A DNA stretch of 64,000 nt from Litoribrevibacter euphylliae (lineage in GTDB: Bacteria; Pseudomonadota; Gammaproteobacteria; Pseudomonadales; Litoribrevibacteraceae), in contig NZ_JBHRSZ010000006.1 of the NCBI RefSeq assembly GCF_042646085.1, positions 258,962 through 322,961 of the forward strand. The letters are read 5' to 3'. The notes under the pieces are model-generated. The model did no database searches. It saw only the letters and a list, made by a program, of their open reading frames with translations, and was not told the origin of the DNA. Positions 35,875-44,748 of this stretch are shown piece after piece. The translations under genes were made by a program, and so were the position numbers. Position 1 is the stretch's first letter. Every line of letters starts with the position of its first letter.

Positions 35875-37018
35875 ATACCAAAGCCAGATTTTGATTGTGG
35901 ATGATAATCCTACCAATATTGATTTGTTGCGACGCTTCCTGGACGACGATAAATATAAGATTGCTGCCGTCACTCGAGGTGAAGTGGCGTTAAAGCTGGT
36001 TGAAAAGAGTCCACCTGATTTAATTCTACTTGATGTAATGATGCCTGGAATGGATGGGTATGAAGTGTGTCGGCAGCTCAAAGAAAATATGCAATTTGAG
36101 CACATTCCTGTCATTTTTGTGACCGCGAAAACTGCGGCTGAAGACATCAAATTCGGTTTTCAATTAGGTGCTGCTGATTACATCGGGAAGCCGGCTCAGC
36201 GTGAAGAAGTGCTGTCGCGTGTCGATAATCAATTGAAGTTATTTCATCAACAGATGATGGAACGTGAGCTGCGACAAAAATCGCTTAAGATGGCGGAACT
36301 TGGTGAAATGGTTGCTGGCATTGTACATGAGGTCAATAACCCACTGGGTAATTTAAAAACCGCCATTAGCTTTAGTCAACACAACGTGGATGAGATTCAA
36401 CAGCAGTGGCAAGCTCAAACATTGACTCAAAATGAGTTTGCCCAGTTTATTGATCAACAAAAAGAAGCCTTAGAAAGCTGCCAAGTGAGCATCGATTTAG
36501 CATCCAGTTTAATCCAAAGTTTTAAACAGGTAGCGGTTGGTCAGTGCAGTAATCAGAAGAGTAAAATCAGTTTATATCACTTCTTGGAACAAGTGATTTT
36601 AAGTATGCGAGCGAAGCTCAAAAAGTACCCTCATGTCATAGAAAACAAGGTACCTTGGGAAATCGAGCTAGATTCTTACGATGGTGCTTTATCTCAGGTG
36701 GTGATTAACCTGATCAATAATTCTTTGTTGCACGGTTTTGAAGGCATTGATCAAGGCTGTATTGAGATTTCAGCGGAAACTTTTGATGATCACATTAAAC
36801 TGATATATCGAGATGATGGTGTTGGTATCAGTGAATCGCTTTTGGTAAAGATATTTGCAGATTTTTATACCACCAAACAAAATCAAGGCGGTTCTGGTTT
36901 GGGAATGGGAATTATTAAGTCTTTAGTGGAGGTAGATTTGCAAGGGCAGCTTGAGTTTACCAGTCAACAAGGCCGAGGTGTTCAGGCTACTATTACATTA
37001 CCTCTGACGCTGAAGTAA
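35867..37018 (+). CDS. Soluble receiver-histidine kinase protein
   Basis: A 383-aa cytoplasmic protein with the reverse order: an N-terminal receiver (ILIVDDNPTN, acceptor Asp in LLDVMMPGMDGYE at about residue 54, Lys in GKPAQ), then a kinase core with GEMVAGIVHEVNNPLGNLK (His154), an N box NLINNSLLHGF, and G boxes DDGVGIS and GGSGLGMGI. It overlaps the haem-c hybrid kinase by 8 bp, so the pair is co-expressed and probably relays phosphate between their receivers. No DNA-binding or enzymatic output domain is present in either protein. Confidence 0.88.
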   Translation: MSEYQSQILIVDDNPTNIDLLRRFLDDDKYKIAAVTRGEVALKLVEKSPPDLILLDVMMPGMDGYEVCRQLKENMQFEHIPVIFVTAKTAAEDIKFGFQLGAADYIGKPAQREEVLSRVDNQLKLFHQQMMERELRQKSLKMAELGEMVAGIVHEVNNPLGNLKTAISFSQHNVDEIQQQWQAQTLTQNEFAQFIDQQKEALESCQVSIDLASSLIQSFKQVAVGQCSNQKSKISLYHFLEQVILSMRAKLKKYPHVIENKVPWEIELDSYDGALSQVVINLINNSLLHGFEGIDQGCIEISAETFDDHIKLIYRDDGVGISESLLVKIFADFYTTKQNQGGSGLGMGIIKSLVEVDLQGQLEFTSQQGRGVQATITLPLTLK

Positions 37019-37078
37019 CCGCATTCCTTCTTCTTATTCGTATATCACTTCCGTTAACATCATGTAAGCAATTTGGTA

Positions 37079-37102
37079 ATATAGTTGATATATCAACTAT
37101 AT
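37079..37102. promoter_or_regulatory. 24-bp perfect palindrome upstream of the DUF4442 gene
   Basis: The half-site ATATAGTTGATA (37079-37090) is followed directly by its exact reverse complement (37091-37102). It ends 14 bp before the ATG of the next gene and overlaps where its promoter or 5' end should be. The lack of a loop and the A/T-rich core suit the operator of a dimeric winged-helix or TetR-type repressor more than an RNA hairpin. Confidence 0.6.
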
Positions 37103-37116
37103 ATTAAGGTGCACTC

Positions 37117-37575
37117 ATGTTTCAAAAACTCGCAAAGAAACCAGCCTGGTTTCGTCGTTTTGTGAATGTATGGCCACCCTTTGTGGGCGCGGGTATCTCG
37201 TTAGAAAGCATTGCAGATGACTTTACTGAAGCGACGGTAGCTATGAGGCTCAAATTTACTAACACCAATTACGTTGGTGTGCATTATGGGGGGTCTTTGT
37301 ACTCCATGTGCGATCCTTTCTACATGCTGTTACTGATGAATCGTATTGGTAAAGGCTATATTGTTTGGGATAAAGCGGCCGAGATTGAGTTTAAAAAGCC
37401 AGGTAAAGGTACGGTCAGAGCCCACTTTAAAGTGGACGATGCGATGCTGGACGATATTCGCCAGAACACGGCAAATGGTGAAAAGTATTTACCTGTTTAC
37501 GATGTCGATGTTATCGACGAAGAAGGGGATGTGGTTGCTACGGTAAAGAAAACGCTTTACATCAAAAAGAAGTAA
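37117..37575 (+). CDS. DUF4442 hotdog-fold protein, putative thioesterase
   Basis: A 152-aa protein matching the DUF4442 family, a hotdog-fold group related to acyl-CoA thioesterases. Typical segments are NTNYVGVHYGGSLYSMCDPFYMLLLM (the helix that packs in the hotdog) and WDKAAEIEFKKPGKG. No catalytic assignment can be made from sequence. AAGG lies 7 nt before the ATG. It is convergent with the HD-GYP gene and follows a perfect palindrome, suggesting it is specifically regulated. Confidence 0.8.
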   Translation: MFQKLAKKPAWFRRFVNVWPPFVGAGISLESIADDFTEATVAMRLKFTNTNYVGVHYGGSLYSMCDPFYMLLLMNRIGKGYIVWDKAAEIEFKKPGKGTVRAHFKVDDAMLDDIRQNTANGEKYLPVYDVDVIDEEGDVVATVKKTLYIKKK

Positions 37576-38859
37576 TTAATTGTTCGGCTGCTTTTTGATG
37601 GCTTCCAGATAAAAGCCCATGTTTTCTTGAATGCCAAGATACTCATAAACTCTGGCCGGACATTCGTTGGGCTTAAGCACATCCACAACTTCGAGATTAT
37701 CGTGATCAGCGAGATCGATTAATAAGGCCTGGTTTGGTGGTATGTCTGGGTTGTACAGCAAAACCTTGGGGTTAAGGATGGTACTTGGATCGACCGAAAT
37801 AACTAGGGCAATGCTTTCATCACTTAACTGAACCACAGTGCCAGGAGGGTAAACGCCAAAGGTTTTGATGAAATGCTGGACAAGATCGATGTCCAGTTTT
37901 CCTTGATATTTCTTGAAGAGCGTAGCCATAGCGACTTTGGGAATTACTGCCTCTGCTGGGTCAGGATTATTGCAGAGGTTATCGTATATGTTGGCGATGG
38001 CGACGATCCGACATATCCTTGAAATATCGTTGCTTTGTAATTGGCTTGGAAAGCCGGAACCGTCGAGGAATTCATGATGATGTTTAATAACATGAAGTAC
38101 TTCTGGTTCAACGTCAGGGATGCTTTCAGCGATACGTGCGCCCAAGGTGGTATGTGTTTCTAGTACCTTGAGTTCACTGCTGTTCTTTGGACCTTTCTTT
38201 AATAATACGGCCGCGGGAATGGCGACCTTACCAATGTCATGCAGTATTGCGCTGAGTCCGAGCAGTTTCAATTGATCCTTTGGTAGATCCAGTGCATTGC
38301 CGATGGTCAGTGAAAGCACGGTAACGTTTAGGGAGTGACAGTGATGTGAGTGATCGTCGCTGCTTAAGCTGACTAAGTTAATTAATATATCGGTATCGTC
38401 AGTAAAGCCTTCCAGCATATCGTCAATAACTTCACCTGCATCCTGAATGGCATTGGCAGGCGACTGTTTGAGGTCGTTGGTTAGATTCTTAACACGCTTT
38501 TGTTTTTCTCGGTATTGTTGGGCTACTTTTCGGCGGTTGATGCGAAAGGAATCCGCTTTTTTTAGAGCTTCTTGCTTCTGTTGCCACAGCTCATCGTTTG
38601 ATGGTGCCTCTTCTGTGTCTTGTTCAAACTCACTAATTGAATCTAATGCTTCTGAAGCTTTTAGGCTTTCAGGATCACTTTTGTCAGGAAATAAAACCAC
38701 TTCTTTAAGGCCAAGCTCCTTAATAGTTTGGATTTCATAATGGCTCTTGATGGTTAACTTGCGAAATAGGAATGGATGTTGTGACCAGCCTAACTGAATA
38801 TCCACATACATTCCCACAGCAAGTTTATCGACACTGATGAGTGTTTTTTTTGCGGCCAA
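37576..38859 (-). CDS. HD-GYP domain c-di-GMP phosphodiesterase-like protein
   Basis: A 427-aa cytoplasmic protein. An N-terminal DUF3391 domain (LISVDKLAVGMYVDIQLGW) is followed by a coiled linker and an HD-GYP domain: HSLNVTVLSLTIG, LHDIGK, the HHHEFLDGSGFP segment and later metal ligands. The signature GYP reads GFP here, a conservative change, so c-di-GMP hydrolysis is plausible but not certain. The frame is open back to 39042, but that extension is not conserved. A TTG at 38859 with AGGGA 6 nt upstream gives the family N-terminus. Confidence 0.85.
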   Translation of the reverse strand: MAAKKTLISVDKLAVGMYVDIQLGWSQHPFLFRKLTIKSHYEIQTIKELGLKEVVLFPDKSDPESLKASEALDSISEFEQDTEEAPSNDELWQQKQEALKKADSFRINRRKVAQQYREKQKRVKNLTNDLKQSPANAIQDAGEVIDDMLEGFTDDTDILINLVSLSSDDHSHHCHSLNVTVLSLTIGNALDLPKDQLKLLGLSAILHDIGKVAIPAAVLLKKGPKNSSELKVLETHTTLGARIAESIPDVEPEVLHVIKHHHEFLDGSGFPSQLQSNDISRICRIVAIANIYDNLCNNPDPAEAVIPKVAMATLFKKYQGKLDIDLVQHFIKTFGVYPPGTVVQLSDESIALVISVDPSTILNPKVLLYNPDIPPNQALLIDLADHDNLEVVDVLKPNECPARVYEYLGIQENMGFYLEAIKKQPNN

Positions 38860-39015
38860 AGTACATCCCTGCTTTATTGTGGTTGAGAAATAAACGACTT
38901 GAGATACAAAGGGTTGTGCTATTAAGGAGTATAGACAGCTTGTGTTAAGAAGGGAGTTACAGAGTGTAAGTATTAGGGGGTTCTTACATTGAAAAGCGAA
39001 AATGATTATGTATGT

Positions 39016-39051
39016 AAAAAAGGGCTTCAGCAGTAATTGCATGAAGCCCTT
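39016..39051 (-). terminator. ettA terminator
   Basis: Read on the minus strand, AAGGGCTTCA (39051-39042) pairs with TGAAGCCCTT (39029-39020) and is followed by a U run. It starts 20 bp after the ettA stop. Confidence 0.88.
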
Positions 39052-39070
39052 GTATTGCTATGACTTAAGA

Positions 39071-40735
39071 TTAGGCCAGCTTTTTATGGCGCACACGCTT
39101 AGGCTGTGCCGCAGCTTCACCGACGCGTTCTTTCAAGTCTTTTTCATATTCGGTGTAGTTGCCTTCGAAGAAGGTCACTTTGGATTCATCTTCGTAAGCA
39201 AGAATATGAGTCGCGATACGATCAAGGAACCAACGATCGTGCGAAATCACAATGGCACAACCAGGGAAGTCTAGTAAGGCCTCTTCCAGTGCTCGCAACG
39301 TCTCAACGTCGAGGTCGTTGGATGGTTCATCCAGAAGCAATACATTAGCGCCTTGCTTCAATGTATTCGCAAGATGCAAACGACCACGTTCACCACCAGA
39401 CAGTTCACCAACGCGCTTCTGTTGATCAGATCCTTTGAAGTTAAAGCGACCGACATAAGAGCGGGATTGAACTTCGTAACCGTTGATGTTGATGATGTCA
39501 GAACCGCCAGAAAGTTCTTCCCAAACGGTTTTGGAATCGTCCAGGTTGGCACGGCTTTGATCAACAAATGCCATTTTCACGGTTTCACCCACTTCTATTT
39601 CACCGCTATCTGGCTGCTCAGAGCCCGTGATCATGCGGAACAGTGTGGATTTACCGGCACCGTTACCACCGATCACACCGACAATGGCGCCTTTGGGAAT
39701 GCTGAAGGACAAGTCGTCAATCAAAATACGGTCGCCAAAGCCCTTGGTGACGTTTTTGAAATCCAGTACTTTGTCACCCAGGCGAGGCCCTGGTGGAATG
39801 TAGATTTCGTTGGTTTCACTGCGCTTCTGGAATTCTTGAGAATTCATTTCTTCAAAGCGAGCCATACGCGCCTTACTTTTAGACTGGCGGCCTTTTGCGT
39901 TCGAACGAACCCATTCCAATTCGTGCTTGATGGCTTTTTCACGAGCAGCTTGTTGTTTCTCTTCAGCCGCTAAACGCTCTTCTTTATTTTCCAGCCACGC
40001 AGAATAGTTACCTTCAAATGGAATACCGCGGCCACGATCTAATTCCAGAATCCAGCCTGCGGCGTTGTCCAGGAAGTAACGGTCGTGGGTAATGGCTACC
40101 ACGGTGCCAGGGAATTCACACAAGAAATGCTCAAGCCAACCAACGGATTCTGCATCCAAGTGGTTGGTCGGTTCGTCGAGCAATAACATGTCTGGGCTTG
40201 ATAGCAATAGGCGGCATAGCGCGACACGACGTTTTTCACCACCAGATAGATTCTTAACTTCAGCATCCCATTCCGGAAGACGAAGAGCATCAGCCGCCAC
40301 TTCCAGTTTACGTTCCAGGTTGTGGGCATCAGACGCTTGAATGATGTTTTCCAGTTTGGCTTGCTCTGCTGCTAACGCATCAAAGTCTGCATCCGGGTCT
40401 GCATACGCGGCGTAGACTTCATCCAAACGTGCTTGCGCGTCTTTGATGGTGCTTAAGGCTTCTTCAACCACTTCGCGTACAGTCTTGGTTTCATCCAGTT
40501 CCGGTTCTTGCGGCAGATAGCCAACATTGATGTCAGGCATTGGGCGCGCTTCACCATCGAACTCGGTATCTACACCAGCCATGATACGAAGCAGTGTGGA
40601 TTTACCCGCACCGTTTAGACCGAGTACACCGATTTTTGCACCAGGGAAAAAGGACAGAGAGATATCTTTGAGAATTTCGCGTTTTGGGGGAACGACCTTA
40701 CTCACACGATTCATCGTATAGACGTATTGCGCCAT
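39071..40735 (-). CDS. ettA: Energy-dependent translational throttle protein EttA
   Basis: An ABC-F ATPase of 554 aa that binds the ribosomal E site and gates the first peptide bond according to ATP/ADP. Two ATPase cassettes are complete: Walker A GLNGAGKS and GGNGAGKS, signature LSGGEKRR and LSGGERGR, Walker B LLLDEPTNHLD and LLLDEPSNDLD. The basic linker (KHELEWVRSNAKGRQSKSKARMARFEEM) and arm region separate them. Length and C-terminus (VRHKKLA) fit EttA rather than the Uup or antibiotic-resistance types. Confidence 0.96.
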   Translation of the reverse strand: MAQYVYTMNRVSKVVPPKREILKDISLSFFPGAKIGVLGLNGAGKSTLLRIMAGVDTEFDGEARPMPDINVGYLPQEPELDETKTVREVVEEALSTIKDAQARLDEVYAAYADPDADFDALAAEQAKLENIIQASDAHNLERKLEVAADALRLPEWDAEVKNLSGGEKRRVALCRLLLSSPDMLLLDEPTNHLDAESVGWLEHFLCEFPGTVVAITHDRYFLDNAAGWILELDRGRGIPFEGNYSAWLENKEERLAAEEKQQAAREKAIKHELEWVRSNAKGRQSKSKARMARFEEMNSQEFQKRSETNEIYIPPGPRLGDKVLDFKNVTKGFGDRILIDDLSFSIPKGAIVGVIGGNGAGKSTLFRMITGSEQPDSGEIEVGETVKMAFVDQSRANLDDSKTVWEELSGGSDIININGYEVQSRSYVGRFNFKGSDQQKRVGELSGGERGRLHLANTLKQGANVLLLDEPSNDLDVETLRALEEALLDFPGCAIVISHDRWFLDRIATHILAYEDESKVTFFEGNYTEYEKDLKERVGEAAAQPKRVRHKKLA

Positions 40736-41058
40736 AAAATTTAGACCTGACTATGTGAATTCTGAATTTGTATTGTTGAATACAGGATAGATTCGAAATT
40801 TGACTTCGTAGATAAATGACGAAATTTTTATCTACAGGTGGGTAATCATAATTCAACTGATTCGCACTTCAAGTCAAATAGGGCAAAAGAGTGTAGAAAC
40901 TCTGGTGATATGGCCAAATCTACTATGGATTCCTTTTGGATATTGAGTTGGCCTGCGCGGATTGATGCTTTATTATACAGCTCAAAATGCTATTACTTGA
41001 TAATAAGTGTTAACAATAATTCTAACTCTAAGTTATACGTATTCTTGTCGAGCAGCTT
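40736..41058. other. Divergent intergenic region, ettA and diguanylate cyclase
   Basis: 323 bp, A/T-rich. A perfect 9-bp inverted repeat (GTAGATAAA at 40808-40816, TTTATCTAC at 40827-40835) lies about 70 bp ahead of ettA. I see no convincing promoter pair for the cyclase and no small gene. Confidence 0.5.
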
Positions 41059-44000
41059 GTGCAGCAAACCACGTCTAAAAAGTTAACTTCCCATCAGGTT
41101 GCCGGTCGTTCGAAATCAGTGCCTGTCTATCCCGTCATTTTATTTGTTGTGGCGTTTTTCTATCTGCTCGGTGTTATGGCTTGGCAAGTGTGGAAGGATC
41201 ACGGTTATCATCAAAATTTAATGTCTCGAATGATTAAAACGAGAGTGACGCTTCACAAGGATTATTTCGAAGGTCAGGTAGCGCCGATAGAGAGGCTTTT
41301 AGTTGACCATTATGATCGAGCGTTTGAAACTCAAAGTGATTTAGATGCCTTTTATCTTTTAGCTGCGGAAGCGACGCCATGGATTAAATCCGTTGCTCTG
41401 GTAGGGCTTCAGGGAGATGTCTTAAAGGAAACTGGCATTCCTTTAACTCAATCAGCAGGGGCTAACAAGACAGCCCAATTTGATTTTGATAATCACACGC
41501 CGATTACTGGTATTCGATTGTTAAATGCTGAAGATGGCTTTCTGTTTCATCGAAGAAAAGGCAATCAAGGGTATTTAGTGGCTGTGATTCAGTTGAAGTG
41601 GCTGAAACAGTTGCTATCCAAAAACGATAATCCGCATGCGAGCTATGAATTACTGGATATGAGAACGGGACAGAATGTCTGGCAAGATATTCTGCCGATA
41701 TTGGCGCCTTCTGATAAAGAACGAATATGGTCCATCAAGCTGGGCGATAGTAAGCTTGAATTGACAGGTTTTATTAATCAGGCTCGTACCAAACAGTATT
41801 ATTTCAGCTCAATGACACCATCCGGACTGGTTGCGTTTTTCTATCTTTTTGGCGGGATAGGTTTAATTTGGTATCTCAGCACAGCGCGCCGTCATAATAA
41901 AACGCTGCAACAGCAAAATCGTGAATTAGCCTTTCGTGGTGATCTTATTTTGTCGTCGATTTCCGATGCGGTGGTGGTGATCGGTCAGGATCAACAAGTA
42001 CTTTTTGCGAATTCAACTTTCTATTCCTTATTGAAGCTTAAAAATAACCGACCGATTGCTGAAGAAATTGTCAGCCAAGAGAAATCTGAATTCTGGAATA
42101 ACATTACTCAATGGAGCCAACGCTTATTGGATGGCGATTCGGTGTTTGTTGATGCAGCCTTATCTATTGATAGCCTTGCGGTATCTCGTTGGGTGGAACC
42201 ATCGCATCAGATGCTCTCTTTGGAAGACAATAGCCAGGTTGTGGTGTGGATTTTAAAAGATGTTACTGAGCAACATCGTATCAATGAACAGTTAATTACC
42301 AGTCAGAATCATTATCGCTCTACCTTCGAAGGGGCGGGTGTTGCGTTGGCCATGGTTGACCTGAATGAATTGGGTGAATTGTTTAAATCTGGCGCACTAG
42401 ATTCGAAAGAAGCTTTCTCTCGTTGGCGTGATCGTAATGCCTGGCAGTTCCGATCCATGATCGATGGCATATTGATTACCGAAGTAAATGAATCGGCTTG
42501 CCGAATGCTTGATACCATCGATGAAATGACGGCAGTGAAGCATTTAAAGAAGGCAATTTTTAACCCTGATAGTAGCATTTGGGCGGCCTTGTTAGCCTTG
42601 ATCCTCGACACCAAAGAGCGCACCGAAAGTATCATTGATTTATCCAGTGTCACAGGCAAAGCCATTTCGGCGCAAATAGGAGTCAGTTTGGTTCAGCCGA
42701 CGGAATCCGCAGATGATTCAAATGCCTCCTCGAAAGTTTCTGGAAATATTCTGCTAAGCCTCTTGGATGTCTCTGCGTTAAACCAAGCGAAAGTGAAGGC
42801 CGCCGAACGAGAGCAGTTTTGGCAACAAGTTGTCCATTCGGTGCCGGATATTGTCTATGTGAATGACTTTTCTACCCATACCAGCGTTTTCGTCAATCAT
42901 GAAATCGGTTTGCGACTGGGCTATAGCCGAAGCGAGATTGAACAAATGGGTGATCGTTATTGGCAAAAGCTGTTGCACCCTGAAGATAAAATTTTATTGA
43001 AGAGTGAGTTGCCAAGGTTTCGAACCATGGAGAACGGTAAGGTCAATGAAACCGTACTGCGTTTGCAGCATAAGACTGGCAAATGGCACAGCTTCTTATT
43101 CCGTGATACGCCTTTTACTCGTGACGAAAACAATATGGTTAAGCGCTATATCGGTGTTGGGCGGGATATTACCGAGCTGTTGGAAGCCAGAACCAAAGTG
43201 GATAAGCATGAGCGGTATCTGGAAGTCTTGGCCGAGAATATTCGGGATTTGGTTTGGGTCATGGATCCGGAATTTCACTTTAAATACATCAGTCCTTCTA
43301 TTAAACAAGTGTTGGGTTATGGACAAGAAGATGTACTGCATAAAGGTGCAAGAGCTTTTCTAGCGGAAGATCAATTTGCGCGTATCGAGCAAGAAATCGC
43401 TGAACCATTACGTGGCGTGATGTCTGGTGAAATTAATGCCGAAAGTTACCGCGAAGAAATCGGTGAGCACATTGTCGAAGTAATGGCGCTGCATCAGGAC
43501 GGTCATTATGTGTCTCTGGAAGTCAAAGTTGGTTTGCTCTGGGATGAAGACAACAACTTTGAAGGCTTACTGGGCAGCTGTCGTGATGTAACTCGACGCA
43601 GGAAGAGTCAGGCGGAATTGAAACTGGCGGCTGAAGTATTTGAGAGCAGTAATGAAGCCATTCTGATCACTGACATGGACGGCGACATTGTTCGCAGTAA
43701 CCGTGCGTTTAAAGTAGTGACTGGTTATGAAAATAAAGAAGTGGTCGGCAAGAATCTTTCTTTCATGTGTACCGAACAACAGACGGAGCAGTTTTACTCT
43801 ACTTTGCTGGACAGTATTTCCCGTTCAGGATATTGGCAAGGGGAAGTGTGGCATCGAAAGAAAACTGGCGAACCTTTCCCAGCCTGGGTTGGGGTGTCTG
43901 CGATTACTAATGATGATGACTTTGTAGAAAGCTACATTGTGATCTTCTCGGACATGAGTGAACGTAAAGAAGCGGAAGAGCGCATTCATCGTTTGGCTTA

Positions 44001-44523
44001 CTATGATCCCTTAACTGACTTGGCTAACCGAAGCTTATTCAAAGAACAACTCAGTTTAGAGATGCGTCATGCGGATGATAACCAAGGTGCCGTGGCACTT
44101 CTGTATCTCGATCTCGATAACTTCAAGCCGGTCAATGATACCTTAGGGCACGAAGCGGGTGATATCCTGCTTAAAGAAGTAGCGCAACGTCTGGTCAGTT
44201 GTGTGCGTTCTTCCGATACGGTAGCTCGAATGGGTGGAGACGAGTTTACCGTGATTCTGGGTGGACAATCTTCGCAAGAGGAAGCACGCTGTTTTGGTGA
44301 GCATGTTGCTGGTCAGGTTGTCTCTGCGTTACAGGAACCGGTTGAGATTCAAGGCGAAGATTTCTGTGTTACAGCAAGTGTAGGGATAGCGATCTATCCG
44401 GCGCATGCATCGGATGCCTCAGAATTATTACGTCATGCGGATCAGGCAATGTACCGAGCGAAAGCGAAGGGCCGAAATATTTATCAATTTTTCTCCATCG
44501 ACGATCATGACGTGGTGAGTTAA
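41059..44523 (+). CDS. Membrane diguanylate cyclase with five PAS domains
   Basis: A 1154-aa protein. TM1 (about 24-45) and TM2 (about 255-276) flank a periplasmic sensor of about 210 residues. Five PAS-type modules follow, starting near 293, 417, 590, 718 and 855, some with PAC ends such as RYIGVGRDITE and GLLGSCRDVTRR. The GGDEF domain has MGGDEF at residues 1058-1063 and the inhibitory I-site RSSD five residues before it, so c-di-GMP synthesis with product inhibition is expected. No EAL domain is present. The start is GTG with a weak ribosome-binding site, so the N-terminus is less certain. Confidence 0.9.
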   Translation: MQQTTSKKLTSHQVAGRSKSVPVYPVILFVVAFFYLLGVMAWQVWKDHGYHQNLMSRMIKTRVTLHKDYFEGQVAPIERLLVDHYDRAFETQSDLDAFYLLAAEATPWIKSVALVGLQGDVLKETGIPLTQSAGANKTAQFDFDNHTPITGIRLLNAEDGFLFHRRKGNQGYLVAVIQLKWLKQLLSKNDNPHASYELLDMRTGQNVWQDILPILAPSDKERIWSIKLGDSKLELTGFINQARTKQYYFSSMTPSGLVAFFYLFGGIGLIWYLSTARRHNKTLQQQNRELAFRGDLILSSISDAVVVIGQDQQVLFANSTFYSLLKLKNNRPIAEEIVSQEKSEFWNNITQWSQRLLDGDSVFVDAALSIDSLAVSRWVEPSHQMLSLEDNSQVVVWILKDVTEQHRINEQLITSQNHYRSTFEGAGVALAMVDLNELGELFKSGALDSKEAFSRWRDRNAWQFRSMIDGILITEVNESACRMLDTIDEMTAVKHLKKAIFNPDSSIWAALLALILDTKERTESIIDLSSVTGKAISAQIGVSLVQPTESADDSNASSKVSGNILLSLLDVSALNQAKVKAAEREQFWQQVVHSVPDIVYVNDFSTHTSVFVNHEIGLRLGYSRSEIEQMGDRYWQKLLHPEDKILLKSELPRFRTMENGKVNETVLRLQHKTGKWHSFLFRDTPFTRDENNMVKRYIGVGRDITELLEARTKVDKHERYLEVLAENIRDLVWVMDPEFHFKYISPSIKQVLGYGQEDVLHKGARAFLAEDQFARIEQEIAEPLRGVMSGEINAESYREEIGEHIVEVMALHQDGHYVSLEVKVGLLWDEDNNFEGLLGSCRDVTRRRKSQAELKLAAEVFESSNEAILITDMDGDIVRSNRAFKVVTGYENKEVVGKNLSFMCTEQQTEQFYSTLLDSISRSGYWQGEVWHRKKTGEPFPAWVGVSAITNDDDFVESYIVIFSDMSERKEAEERIHRLAYYDPLTDLANRSLFKEQLSLEMRHADDNQGAVALLYLDLDNFKPVNDTLGHEAGDILLKEVAQRLVSCVRSSDTVARMGGDEFTVILGGQSSQEEARCFGEHVAGQVVSALQEPVEIQGEDFCVTASVGIAIYPAHASDASELLRHADQAMYRAKAKGRNIYQFFSIDDHDVVS

Positions 44524-44748
44524 TGCGAATTAATGTTGGCTGAAATCTCCTATTTTTTGCACTAAGCATTTCCCTCATGATTTTCCTTCATGGATACATA
44601 GAAATTACTCAGTAGGCGCGCGTATTTTAATCGGTTATACTTCGCGCCAAATTTCAGTTCCACTCTTTTGTTAGCTGAAAACCGCTGGGAGCCCAGTAAA
44701 ATAGCTGACTGAGTGGTCAACCTCACTTGATAGAATCAGAGGACGCCC

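Noticed and set aside
39353..39973. 206-codon plus-strand open frame antisense to ettA
   Set aside because: The composition is the mirror of the ABC-F codons, and there is no ribosome-binding site or family resemblance.
44660..44716. Possible riboswitch in the glyA leader (CCACTC at 44660-44665 and GAGTGG at 44711-44716)
   Set aside because: The two arms can close a roughly 57-nt domain, but no known glycine, SAM or tetrahydrofolate riboswitch core is recognisable. Left as an unsupported fold.
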